Notes: a model not told the origin generated them from the sequence alone. Numbered from the stretch's first letter, positions 1-10,379 are shown. The stretch: DNA of 64,000 nt from Poteriospumella lacustris (GCA_008000375.1 SMOI01000144.1:1-64000), one strand, 5' to 3'. Numbers and translations are program-made.

Positions 1-2
1 AT

Positions 3-71
3 GCTGAAGAAAACGAGGAACACGATGATGCTGCGGACGATGCTCTGGCTTGGTGTTCTGACGATGACTGA
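3..71 (+). CDS. C-terminal end of a gene entering from the left edge (partial)
   Basis: Frame 3 is open from the window edge to a TGA at 69-71 and encodes 22 residues. About half are Asp or Glu, ending in SDDD. Acidic tails of this kind are common at the C-termini of eukaryotic proteins. Frame 1 is also open to 147 but reads as unremarkable sequence; frame 2 stops at once. The product cannot be named from this remnant. The call rests only on composition and on the frame being open at the edge, so it is tentative. Confidence 0.35.
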   Translation, partial: AEENEEHDDAADDALAWCSDDD

Positions 72-952
72 CACGCCATCTCAGACCCCGGCGGCAGTGG
101 ACACGCCACATCAGGCCTTGCCCGAGCAATCGGCTCTTTCCTGTTGATCCTGGCCCTCCGGCTTCAAAGATGAGGGCCTTCATGTCGCCAAGTAATGTAA
201 TATCTGTCTTTTGCGGGTTTACCAACCCCTCCTGGGTACCGCAAGCGCAGCTACAGATGACAGCGGGGAGGGTGGAGAGAGACCGTTCTGCGCTGCCGTC
301 CACGCGCAGCATATGCGGCAGTCAAACGACATTCGCCTCTGTGAAACACGGACAGACACGGAGGGAGCAGCCACACAGTCGAGAAAAGCACACAGCGCAG
401 TGTGTGACTAGTTAGGGGTGGATTACTAGCGACGATTGTCGTGTGTATGTGTGTGTGTGAGGTGGGGCGTAGGGAGCGAACAGAACGAACACAACAGACG
501 GACGGGTCCATACGACGCGCAGCGACGAAGAAATGAGGGTGGCACTCAAAAGGGGAGGGGGTATACTACGACAGACAAACGAGGCGCACCGTGACAGCGA
601 CTGCAGTTATTGCGAACGCAGTTAACGACGCTTGTGTAGCGTATATGTATATGTGTGATAGTTATTGCGAAGTAGAAGGGGATCTGCCTTTATGTCATAG
701 AATCCCATAGGGAAGTAAAAACAGAACAGGGTGGCTTAAATCCATATTCGTATGACAATCGATGCACATACTGTATACGATGGGCAGAAAACGAAACGGT
801 TTCCGATTCTGTTCTGTTGCGAAGGGCCTGACGACTTTCACACCCTTTGTAAAGGTTGTTCAAGGCACTTTCAATCTCCTGTGGTTTGATTTTTTTCATT
901 CGATCATTTTTTGTCACCATCAAAAAGGCTCTGAACTTTTGTATCAGTAAAG
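72..952. other. Intergenic, upstream of the Crinkler-type gene
   Basis: No ORF here has coding character. There is a short TG/TA microsatellite around 440-457 and a T-rich stretch (about 880-915) shortly before the start codon at 953. The sequence just upstream of that ATG is A-rich, as expected for a eukaryotic start context. No recognisable RNA gene was seen. Confidence 0.5.
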
Positions 953-3194
953 ATGCCCACCAAGGCTGCTAAGACCACTACTCGTGCTATTGGCACGGGA
1001 AAGAAAGGCGGTAAGGGTGGCCGCGGAAAGGCTGGCGACCAGAAGAGCCACTCTCCGTCCTCCGAGGTAGTGCTTCTTCCTTGCTTGCACACACTTTCAC
1101 TCCTCCCGGCATAATTTAATTCGTTCGTTCATATATTGCTTCTACTGCTCTGTTGGTTGCTTACTTACCATTATTGTCATGGATCTAAGCCGGTTTGGGT
1201 GAAGCTCAGAGGTTCGCAGGCTCAGGCCTTTCGGGTCAATAGTTCTCCGGCGGCTATGATTGATGATTTGAAGGACGCCATCGTTTCGAAGAAGCAGTCA
1301 CTCGTTGAGTTCATCTACTCAGCGGAACGTGGGGAGACCAGTAAATACGAACCTGACGCTCCCCTTTCATCGCTCCATCCAGTCGGAGTCAGTAAGGAAA
1401 CTCCTTATTACTACTCTACTGCACCGCCAGGTATGTGTTTCTCCGGGTCATTTCCATTTCCTGTGGGTTTGATGTTTCCATTCCCGTTTCCTTTCAGCGC
1501 AACCACCATCACCATCAGCAAAGAGACGCAGACTGGAAGCCGAACTGATCCACGTGGACACCTTCGCCAAACCCGTCTCGGAGTGCGTCAACCCCTTCGA
1601 AGTGAAGTTTGATCGTCATCGGTTCGTGGACTTGGACCGCGCAGCCGATGACTGTCTGGCCATTGTCCAAAGCCAGTTGCCACTGGAAACGACGCACGCG
1701 CATCGAGTGCCACCGCTGGTGCTGACGCGACTGGCGCGTGGAGGAAAGACCTCGACGCTGGCGCGAGTGTTTGACTTTCTGAAGCAGCAGTGTTCGGATA
1801 TACATCCGATTGCCATCTCGTTCAATGGCGATCCACCCGCCGCCTTCAGGCGTCGCGTTGGAGAAACGCAGGCCCAGTCCATCTTGCGGCTCATTGCTGC
1901 GCAGCTCGGCGACTACACTCCGGCGCAGGTGCGGAACCTGGTCGTCGATCGCGAGGCCCTGGACCGCCACCTGGGCGACCACCACCACAACGTGGTGCTG
2001 CTGCTCGACGAGCTGAACAATTTGGGTGCGCCGCTGGATGGCGACGCGGCGGAGCTGTTGCGCGAGCTGTTCTTGGACCGCGCCGGACGGTTCCTGGTGT
2101 TCTCGTCACACTTTCCCGTGGCCATCGAAGCTACAGAGGCGAGGGCGAGTCTGCGGGGCGTGTCGATGGTGAATATGCCGTCCGCCCGCACGCTGCAGGA
2201 ACTGCGCGACATGTCGCCGGCGTGTGCAGCGTTGTCGGAGGAGAGGGCGGCTTGGCTGGCGCACATTCCGTCTCTGATCTACATCGCCATGAACGACATC
2301 GGCAGGCGCGGCGTCGTGACGCCCAGCACGCGCTTCGTTCACATGAACATCACCGTCGACCCCGGTAGCGAGCTGGACGTTCTGCAGCGATTTGTGCGGG
2401 AGTTACTCAGTGGTCAGCGTGACCCGCTGGTGGCGCGGTACTACGGCGCGCTCGCGAGTGTGGGTGCCGACTATCTAGTGTCGTACCCGCTGTGCTATGT
2501 GAAGGAAATACTCGCACAGTTGTCTGATGACGCAGCTGTCACGACACTGCTCGACGTCCTCCGCACGCTCGAATCTCACCTGGACGCCCCGCAGCACAGC
2601 AGTGGCAGTGGTGGTGGTGGTGGTGGTGGTGGTGGTCTGGCGTGGCAGTGCACCGTGCAGGTCGCCGTCATTCTTCAGATGTTGGCGGCGCACTGGTTCG
2701 GAAGCGAGGGACCGTTCGAGTTGGTCCCCATGGGCACCAAGCCGGCCCTGGCGTTTCGTACGCTGCCCGACGACTGCGACTCGCTCGAGAAGGCCAGAAC
2801 GCGCATGAACGACATGATCGCAGAGTACACGGCACCCACGCTGATCTACGTGGGGAGCAGTGCCTGTAATGATGCGCGGTATCCGGAGGTCGAGGGCTTT
2901 GTCGCGTACACCGGTGGCCGGTCGAGCAGTGTGAAGATCGTGGGCTTCCAAATGAAATCGGCAGCTGTGAAGCCCCGCCACGGCATCGACACGCGCCTCA
3001 TCAATGGGGGAGCTGTCCTGATCCGGGGCCGTGCGCTGGCCAAGCGTCCAAGAGCGCCACAGGCCGGCTGGACGTACATGACATCGGCGCAGGTGCGAGG
3101 CTTTCTCGGTCACTCGCTGCTGTTGGCGATGCCTCGCGAGTGGCTCCAGGACCCGTCTTCGTGTGGTTGCGTGGATTGCACACTGTGTAAGTAA
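953..3194 (+). CDS. Crinkler/RHS-type protein: header + NLS + P-loop NTPase + PD-(D/E)XK-like nuclease
   Basis: Exons are 953-1066, 1190-1430 and 1498-3194; both introns are GT-AG and all junctions stay in frame, giving 683 aa. Residues 1-38 are Lys/Gly-rich. Residues 39-119 resemble the ubiquitin-like Crinkler header (starts PVWVKLRG, ends TPYYYSTAPP). A KRRR nuclear signal follows near 127-130. The NTPase has Walker A GGKTS at about 200-204 and Walker B VVLLLDEL around 284-291. The C-terminus has PEVEGF (about 581-586) and FQMK (602-605), compatible with the metal and Lys positions of a PD-(D/E)XK fold. This order is the known CR plan (Crinkler plus trypanosome RHS), in which the NTPase and nuclease act in nuclei of hosts or competitors. 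A GGT repeat near 2611-2637 encodes poly-Gly between the two domains. Nuclease assignment is inference; header and NTPase are firmer. Confidence 0.8.
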
Positions 3195-4331
3195 TTGAAT
3201 CAGTCGCTGAGCCGTCTGAACAGGTCTGACGTCGTTCTTCTTGGCTGCTAACGAAACGATACCGCGAGTCTTACTAACGGACCGGTAGCCGCCGGTAACG
3301 TGATCGCCGGTACCCCCGCCCCCTTTGAAGAGGCCGATGGCGCCTCCCCTGCATCCCCATAGCGAAGGGTACACGCCATGCCATACACCGCGATGTGGCC
3401 GTCTGGGACGTGGGGGGGGGTGGGGGAGAGCGCCACGACTGAGCCGACACCGTCGCTCGCTCCCCCCAGACCCCCAGACGTGTCGCCGTCGTCGAGGAAA
3501 AACGTGGAAAACCGCATGGGCCGCTTCCTGAGATGGTCAGCGTCCATGGCAATGGCCACCGGTGCATCCGATCGCCCCTCGAACAACGGCCCGTCCGAAA
3601 CACCAGCGACGCACGGTGGGGACGACGCCGCGGTGACGATTCGCCGCCATATCTGCCCCTGCGTCACGAATACACCGCCATCGCGACCCTTGTCACATGG
3701 GTTAGGACACTAAGACAGGGTCTATCACCCATTCGCACCCATGGTAGCCAATCTTCAGACGATTCTGTGCCACGTTTGGAGGGGGTCGTCGGTGCCCACG
3801 AGCGTCTCCCTCGGAGTCAGGACCAGAAAATCGTTAGAAACATGCAGCGCTCCTGCACATCCTTAACTAAGGTCCATATATACACGTCATTGCCTCTTGT
3901 CTCTCATCCTACTCGTGCGATCGAGAGCCCTGGCCCGATTAAGCAGGTAGCTGACGACTTGCCTCCTGGTTCACCGCCTCTCTCGCGCTGTATACGGCAT
4001 GATTTGCCTGCAACTCAATCGGGGACACATTCAAACACGGAAATCAACATTCAGTTCCAAGGTTGTGACTGTCATCGATCATAGATGGTAGAGGCCCACA
4101 AACATGCCACTTGACGATGTGGGACGGCCGCCGTCGTCGTCGCGTCGCTGCTGCTGTCGCCAAAAACCCAGATGATTCCAAAGAGTGGGGTTGTCTGTGT
4201 GCAGCAGTGGGTCAGGCGTCAGGCGTGGGCATCTTGAACGTCGACAAGTAACTAAGATCTCCGGCCTTGTCATCGAAGTAAATCACTTCCACTCATCTGT
4301 TCGGCCAGGTTTCTGTGGATTAAAAAACAAA
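3195..4331. other. Intergenic with a dispersed repeat copy
   Basis: No gene is called here. Positions about 3470-3770 match, in inverted orientation, a stretch at 47.44-47.75 kb (annotated separately). The remaining sequence up to the CotH start lacks long ORFs with coding character. A run of G at 3412-3424 is present. Confidence 0.5.
3470..3770 (-). repeat. Dispersed repeat, copy A (inverted relative to copy B at 47.44-47.75 kb)
   Basis: About 290 bp on the minus strand align closely by eye with the plus strand at 47.44-47.75 kb. Differences are scattered substitutions and a few small indels. Both copies keep the same open frame over the core, with segments such as RKRPM and FFLDDGDTSGG in common, and the amino acid changes there are mostly conservative. 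No terminal inverted repeats or target duplications could be identified. It may be a fragment of a mobile element or of a multicopy gene family; the frame conservation hints at former coding sequence. Confidence 0.7.
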
Positions 4332-5610
4332 ATGTGGTGGGTAGTAGGTGTTGTCCTGTTGGGTTCGTTGTTGGGACCCGTGTGGGTCGAAGCCGCCAAC
4401 GACTGTGCCGATGCGTGCGACCAGACGTATCTGTCGACCGCCACGACGAAAGTGACATTTTGTGGCACCGATCGCGCAACCCGCGCAACTTACTTTGAGG
4501 CCGTTGACACGGATTACTGCTATGCCACGTGTGGGCTGATGGCGCAGTATGCGGGTTCGTGTGGCTGTGCCAACGACTGCCAAGCGGCCGTCGGCCAGGG
4601 AAAGTGCGACTCTTCCGTTGGCCTGTGCATCTGCTCGCCTGGCTGGGGCGGCAACGACTGTAGTCTGCCGAAGGCGGGCAATCCATGCAGCTATCACGGC
4701 GAACTGGTCGTCGGCGGCAGCACGAAGAGCCAGTTCCCGTTCGACTACTGCGTCTGCGACGCGGGCTTCACCGGCGTCGACTGTTCCAGCCCCCTTTTCG
4801 CAGGTTCTGCGTTGCCCTGGGGCGAGCTGTACCCGGACGTCCCTCAGTACGCGCCGTCCGATGCCTACGGCGATGCGCACCCGGTGTTCAACGTGTCGCA
4901 CTTCGCGACGATCCGCGTCGTCCTCGACGACAACGACTACGTCTCGCTCTTGCTGCCCGACAACCTGTACAACGAGTCCTACGCCGCTGCGACGGTCTTC
5001 TTCGACAACAACCGCGTCCAAGCGACCTTCGCCAACGTCGGCTTCCGCATCAAGGGCGCGTACAGCCGCCTGGACCAGAAGAAAGGCTGGGTGATCAAGT
5101 TCAACGAGTTCGTCAAGGGCCAGGCCTTCTTCGGCATCCAGAAGCTGGGCATGAAAGCGGGCTCCGTCTCGGACGACACGTTGCTGAAGACGAAGCTGTA
5201 CAACGACCTGTACCGCGCGATGAACGCGCCGACCCAGCGCTCGTCCTTCGCGCTGCTCTACGTCAACGACCGCTTCGCCGGTGTCTACTACATGCACGAG
5301 GACATCGGCGGCGACTTCGCCGCGTCGCGGTACATGGTCGATGCGCAGCACTACGACGCCGCCACGGCGCAGCCGCAGGACAACGGCGGCGGCAACTTGT
5401 ACAAGTTCTTCTGGAACGTCCACCTCGGCTACTACGGCGCCGACCCGACCTACTACCAGACGAAAGCCCACGTCAACGAACTCGGCGTCCCGATGTACTT
5501 CTACGAACAGGCCGACGGCGATGGCGACTGGTCGGACTTTCTCTCGCTGCTGCGCTACCTCAACACCTCCGACTACACCGCGCCCACCGCCACCGCCACC
5601 GCCGCCACGA

Positions 5611-5706
<96 letters not shown>

Positions 5707-6518
5707 CGGCGACAGCGACAGCGACGACGACGGCGACAGCGACAGCGACGACGAAGCGTCAGCGAGCGGGCAGCTACCCCGTCGGGGCCAACTTCTACGC
5801 GACGGTCAACGACGTCTTCGAGGTGGACAACCTGCTGCGCGGCGCGGTGGTGGAGTCGTTCATGCTCGCGACCGACAACATGGCCTCGGGCGCGAACTAC
5901 TACCTCTACCGCCACGCCTACGACGACCACGACGCCGCCACCGCCGCCACAGCCACCGCCGCCGCCACCGATGACGCCGCCGCCCGCTGGTCGCTCTTCG
6001 ACGCCGACTTCGACGAATGCTTCGTCTTCGACCGCGCGACACAGCAACCCGCCGAGGCGCCGGGCGACATCGTCGCGTTCTTCGTCACCGACCCGGCGCA
6101 CGACCACTACGACGACGTCAACCCGCTGATGAACGGCCTCCTCGCCCCGGCCTCGCCCTTCCGCGCGCAGTACCTGCAGCACTACGCGACGATGCTCCAG
6201 CGCGTCTTCCAGATGCGACCGCCGTCGTCGCCGTCGTCGCCGTCGTCGCCATCGCCGTCGGACGAGGTGGCGGTGGAGCTGCCGCAGCAGCGCTACGCGG
6301 CGATGCTGCAGTTCCTGGCGCCGTGGATCGCCCGCGATCGCCTGTGGCAGTTCTCGTTCAACACGACGACGGCGCAATTCGTCAACGACGCGGAATGGTC
6401 CATTGCGATGCTGCCGTTGCGTGCACAGGACACCTGGGCGCAGACCCAGCGCCTCCTCCTCGTCCCCAGCGCCCCCGCGGCCTCCACCGCCGCCTCCACC
6501 GACCCCGCCGCTGTCTGA
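4332..6518 (+). CDS. Secreted EGF-like/CotH-kinase domain protein with Thr-Ala repeat
   Basis: The ATG at 4332 gives 728 aa beginning with a clear signal peptide ([21 protein letters not shown]); upstream in-frame codons are ignored because they would bury it. Residues about 76-155 are Cys-rich EGF-like modules ([10 protein letters not shown]). From about 186 onward comes a CotH-type atypical kinase domain: beta-rich start, GFRIKGAYS, then WVIKFN, a segment starting [13 protein letters not shown] with [18 protein letters not shown], and the acidic site [10 protein letters not shown] near 556-565. CotH kinases phosphorylate secreted or surface proteins in the secretory pathway. A Thr-Ala dipeptide repeat, about 50 residues encoded by the hexamer ACAGCG, is inserted within the kinase region at about 417-475. 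Single exon, very high GC3. Substrate unknown; catalytic activity is inferred from the conserved acidic motif. Confidence 0.85.
5607..5757 (+). repeat. ACAGCG hexanucleotide repeat inside the CotH gene
   Basis: About 150 bp of nearly perfect ACAGCG units, becoming degenerate (ACGGCG, ACGACG) at the 3' end. In the gene frame it encodes Thr-Ala. The length is a multiple of three, so unit-number change would not break the frame. Confidence 0.9.
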
Positions 6519-7221
6519 GCGAGCCACAGAGCGGGCGGTTTCAGTTTTTGTGTGTTCTTTTGTTCCATTTGTCGTTTGTTGTTCTTTTCTGGTGACTCGT
6601 AGCATTTGTTTTATGTTTCTCTGTGTTTCGTTCCGTCTTTGTTTCTGCGGTGGCCGCGATTTGTTTGTGCTTCAGTTTCTCAGTTTGGTTCCGTCCGTCG
6701 GTGCGACCCGTCTGTCAGCCGTTTCATTTGTCCCGCGTCTCACTCACTGTTGTCGCCGTTGCGATGGTGGCGGTCCTCACCGCGGCTCTGTTCGCGGCGG
6801 CCGCTGTTGTCTCACGGAACGCTTCATTTGTCGTAGTATCTGTTGTGCGTCTCTGTTCTGTGCCTCTGTCCCCTTCCTACGCCCCAAACACGTCCATCGT
6901 CGCTGTAGTAATCCCCCCCTCTAACTTGCCACACACACAGTGTGTTTCTCTCTCGGCGGTGCGGCTCGCCTCTGGTCGTGTCTTTCGCTGTCACTTAACA
7001 TCAAACGTACAATAGATGGTCAACGAATTAACAGAGGCCTTATGAGCCGAGCCGACAGGAAACAAACCACGGATCGTGGGCGGTTTGGAAGAACCGGACC
7101 ACGAGACGTGCCTCCCTGCCCTGCCCGACCTGTGTACATACCTGGGCACAGAGCCACTGTGTGTGTGCGGGGGTGGGGGACGCAGGACACAGGACACAGG
7201 ACACAGGGCCGTCGTCGTCGT
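6519..7221. other. Convergent spacer between CotH and the kinase gene
   Basis: The 3' ends of the two flanking genes face each other. The first 400 bases are strongly pyrimidine/T-rich on the plus strand with many TTTG/TTCT words. A CACAGGACACAGGACACAGG repeat lies near 7188-7208. Short ORFs here follow base composition and show no domain. Confidence 0.5.
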
Positions 7222-8806
7222 TCAGATGCGGATGAGTTCCCTTCGAATGCGGTCGTAGTCGCAGTGCTCGGCGGCGTCCAACATGGTCAGCCACATATCC
7301 GTGTCCAGCTCCCGATCCCAAAACGCCAGAATCTCGTCTTCGTCGTCAGTATACGGCGGAAAGACACCGCGATACAGTGCGCACGCCGTGCGTACGAGGG
7401 CCACCAAGTCACTCGACGGCGTTGCTCCTGGAGCTTTTAGCGCATGGTAGGCCAGCGTGCCCTGCCATTCGGACGCGTTCGCTGGGTCCGCCACGCCGAT
7501 CGAAGACGCCCAGTCGCTCAAGAGCAATTTCTCGTTCTCGTTGTCGTCGTCGTCTTCATCGTCGTCGCCGTCCTTGATGAAGAAGAAGATGTTGCCGGGC
7601 TTCACGTCTCGATGCAGCAAGCCCACCGCGTGGGCAGCCTGCAGGGTGTCCAGAATCTGGATGAAATGTCGTCCACGCATGCGTGGAGTGACCGTGTCCA
7701 CCAGGGGAACCACGTCGATGCCCACCGGGACGGATACCAAATAAAATCGCTCATTGGCGTCCAGCCAACTGACCAGCTGTGGAACATGTGCCACCTCTGC
7801 CTTGGCCAAGGTCTGCAGCGCTTGTACTTCTCGGTCGCGGTCTTCTTGCAGCAGAAACTCCTTCACCACGGCATTCTCGGTCGATTGCGGGTTGGCGGTG
7901 GATCGAGCGGAGTACACCACTGCTTGTCCACCTCGACCCAAGGTGGATTCCAGCTGCCAGTCGGGTATGTCATAGATGTAGTGTCCGAGGTCTTCGTTGG
8001 GTTTCTTCTGCAGAAGCCACGCCAACCTCTGTAGACACAGTTGTGCATCACACACACAGCGACGTGTGAGACAGGACACCACGTACGTTCGAAGACAATG
8101 CATGGGACGAGCCTCACCGTCACATCCGCCCGACCCACAAATAAGCTCGATTTGCGGAAGATGAAGCCATTCTCCGTGCGGTCTGTACGGAAGAACTGAA
8201 AGCGATACCCGTCGCTGAGGTAGCTGTAGATCAGGTGTCTTCGCACTTGATGGTTCTCCAGCACGTCTCGCGACATGTCCAATATGTAGCCCACCTCGTC
8301 GTTGGAGAAGTCGCCATCGGACGATCGTCCCTTGTGCTCCCCGATCACCACCAGGGCCAGGGAGCCACACCGACCGTTCAGATGAAACGCCGCGTCGGGC
8401 GTTCGAGTACCAAAGGTCGGGACCGCATACGCATTCGGGAACGGAGAGTACTGTCGAGAGCACAGTCGTGGTAGAAGCTCGTCAAAAAACGGCTGAACGA
8501 CAGTTTTCTCCTCGCTTCCCAGTGGAGGAAATGTTACGCACTGTAAAGTCGTTCTCGCCCCTCCGAAGAAAGCGGACTCGAAGTCTTGATCGAGTGGCGT
8601 AAGGCGGCGGTTTCTGACCAGCGCTTCTACAAAGTGCGCCTTGGTGGTAACTATGAATGAAACGATGATGTAAAACGCTCATGCACGTCACCTCTGATCT
8701 TCCGCGGCAGCTCTCCGGATGAGAGGAATTCCGCCTCTCGTCGATCGTCAAGCTGGGCCCTTTGGTTGTATCGGCATCGCGCGAGTTCCGCCTCAATCTT
8801 TTCCAT
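7222..8806 (-). CDS. Crinkler-type effector: PD-(D/E)XK nuclease fused to protein kinase
   Basis: Exons (minus) are 8692-8806, 8118-8650 and 7222-8028; introns of 41 and 89 nt are GT-AG and in phase, giving 484 aa. Residues 1-30 are a charged helix. Residues about 115-147 have TRTPDAAFHL then IGEHKG, i.e. PD at 123-124 and ExK at 143-145, a good PD-(D/E)XK signature. The kinase starts at about 240: glycine loop LGRGGQAVVY (246-255), Lys272 in VVK, catalytic HRDVKPGN (355-362), and DWA at 388-390 in place of DFG. An acidic run (about 371-382) sits just before that motif. Nuclease-kinase fusions are a known C-terminal plan in Crinkler/CR proteins of oomycetes and chytrids. No Crinkler header is seen in frame. 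A coiled-coil ORF just upstream (8821-9026) lies one base out of frame, so the N-terminus may be broken or mis-sequenced. Confidence 0.75.
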
Positions 8807-9026
8807 CTCCAAGGAATGCGCTAAGGTCGGCCTTCTTCATCTCCAAGGAAATGTCGATCTTCTTCATCTCCAATTCGAGCCTTTTGTTCCGGACCTCGAC
8901 AGGTTCGAAATGTTGGAAGAAGGACTGCAGGGAATCTCGTACCAAGCTCAACATGATCAAAAATGTTGTTGACTTTGGAGTAATCAATGAATTGTATTGT
9001 TCCATGTCCTTTGGTGGGAATATCAT
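8807..9026 (-). pseudogene. Out-of-frame coiled-coil N-terminal extension of the nuclease-kinase gene
   Basis: An ATG-started minus-strand ORF of 77 codons (9026 down to 8793) ends in repeated LEMKK-type heptads. The same short DNA repeat continues into the kinase gene start, where it encodes LEMEK in the other frame. One extra base between the two halves would account for the shift. I found no GT-AG intron that restores phase. It is either a true frameshift, a sequencing error, or an unspliced arrangement I have not recognised. Confidence 0.45.
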
Positions 9027-9341
9027 TCATGTCCTTGGTGCGACTGTGCCATGAAAAATGAAGTGTCGTCTGCTCACACGACGGTGGTGTTCCTCAAATC
9101 GCTTCGCCTGAAGCGTATCGTCACCCAAACCGTACGCTAAAAAGTACTACCGCGTCTGTCGGTCTGTTCTGTGGACTGTAAAGTCGCGCTCTGGGGACCG
9201 ACCGAAATCACACACAATCACGAACAATACTATCGTATGTTGTCATATTCTAAAGTAAGAACCAACAGTTTCGGCCACCCCCTTATCTGACTTGAGCGAC
9301 TTTCAGGTGACGTTTGGCGGTTTGCCTTTCGTTTCAGAAGA
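9027..9341. other. Divergent intergenic region
   Basis: It separates the minus-strand nuclease-kinase gene from the plus-strand coiled-coil gene at 9342, so it probably contains both promoters. No specific element was identified. A pyrimidine-rich tract and an AG lie just before 9342 (CCTTTCGTTTCAG), so an upstream non-coding exon is possible. Confidence 0.45.
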
Positions 9342-10112
9342 ATGGAGCACAACAGTGACTTCGGTTCGTCAAAGAAATTCTCCGACGAGATGATTCAAGG
9401 GTGGGAAGACGGTCTGCGCGCCAAATTTCACACCCTTTCGTTTTCCTCAGCTAAAGTTCTAAGAACACCCAACAACGAAGACGCGGGAGACGTGGACTTC
9501 AGCGTGGCCCTTCCACATCCCGTTCCTGTGAAGGATTTATTTCCAGCAAAGACCAGGATCCGACCACCGACATGCAACAACCGCAACCCAAAGATTCAGT
9601 TCTTTATGGCTGACGTTAAACGAATGTTATCGATTTCTCATTTGACAAAAAAAGTGGAACGCTTCGTCGCATTTTATGACGAATTGTTGCGCAATGGAGG
9701 CTCGGAGTTGACCATGTCCGCAAACCTTCGCCAGCATTTGAACAGATGCTCGCACATCTTGTTTGTCTACAACGGTGCTGATTCTCATCGTGTGGAGACG
9801 GCGATGACCAATGCTCTACACCGTACATTTGGCAATGGTAACTGGAGAATCCATGGAAAGGTAGTGGTCGCTATATGGACCCACGCTGCTAGCCTCATTT
9901 GTTGGGGTGACATTCTGCAGCGGGATATGGATATGGAGCAGGCTATTGAGCATATTGAGCAGTTAACACAGGAAAATAAGAAGTTGAAGGTGAGCCTGTC
10001 GGAGATTATGCACAGGCTGGACACTCTGGAAGCCGCGAATAATGCTAAAGCTTCTGGCAAGAAACGCGTCAGCGTCGAGGATGCAGCCTCGCGAGAGAAA
10101 AAGAAGAAGTAG
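9342..10112 (+). CDS. Hypothetical coiled-coil, nuclear-looking protein
   Basis: A single exon of 256 aa starts with ATG at 9342, right after a splice-acceptor-like TTTCAG. I do not recognise the family. Residues about 85-190 look like a compact alpha/beta domain (HILFVYNGADSHRVETAM; GKVVVAIWTHAA). Residues about 195-235 are a coiled coil with heptads (HIEQLTQENKKLKVSL). The C-terminus is basic with a bipartite-like nuclear signal (KKRVS then REKKKK). It is divergent from the nuclease-kinase gene, 536 bp apart, and could be co-regulated with it. Function is not inferred. Confidence 0.7.
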   Translation: MEHNSDFGSSKKFSDEMIQGWEDGLRAKFHTLSFSSAKVLRTPNNEDAGDVDFSVALPHPVPVKDLFPAKTRIRPPTCNNRNPKIQFFMADVKRMLSISHLTKKVERFVAFYDELLRNGGSELTMSANLRQHLNRCSHILFVYNGADSHRVETAMTNALHRTFGNGNWRIHGKVVVAIWTHAASLICWGDILQRDMDMEQAIEHIEQLTQENKKLKVSLSEIMHRLDTLEAANNAKASGKKRVSVEDAASREKKKK

Positions 10113-10379
10113 TTGATGTACATGTCTGCTTTCGTGTACATCGTTGTCGACACGATGTCCATACATGTGCCTTGACTTCCTTCTCATATGAACTTTTCAC
10201 TTCTCGTAAAGACAAACCGAATACAACTGTTCCTCGACCCCAAGCTATGTTCCCATGTCTGCGAAACCACACAGGGCACGTCACGCCGATGATGAAACGA
10301 AAACACGGTCCCGCGCACGCACAAGGCAAGCGAGGAACGATGCGCTGACACTGCCAATGACGACCGAACACGAGGGATG
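10113..10379. other. Short intergenic stretch
   Basis: No gene. It lies between the hypothetical coiled-coil gene and the scrambled LRR copy. Confidence 0.4.

Noticed and set aside
953-1066. First exon as the start of a histone or ribosomal protein gene
   Set aside because: The Lys/Gly-rich tail resembles such proteins, but the following in-phase exon encodes a Crinkler header and no histone or ribosomal core is present.
4320-6605. 761-codon minus-strand ORF across the CotH gene
   Set aside because: Composition (Arg/Val/Gly runs) is that of a shadow, and the plus strand has a signal peptide and known domains.
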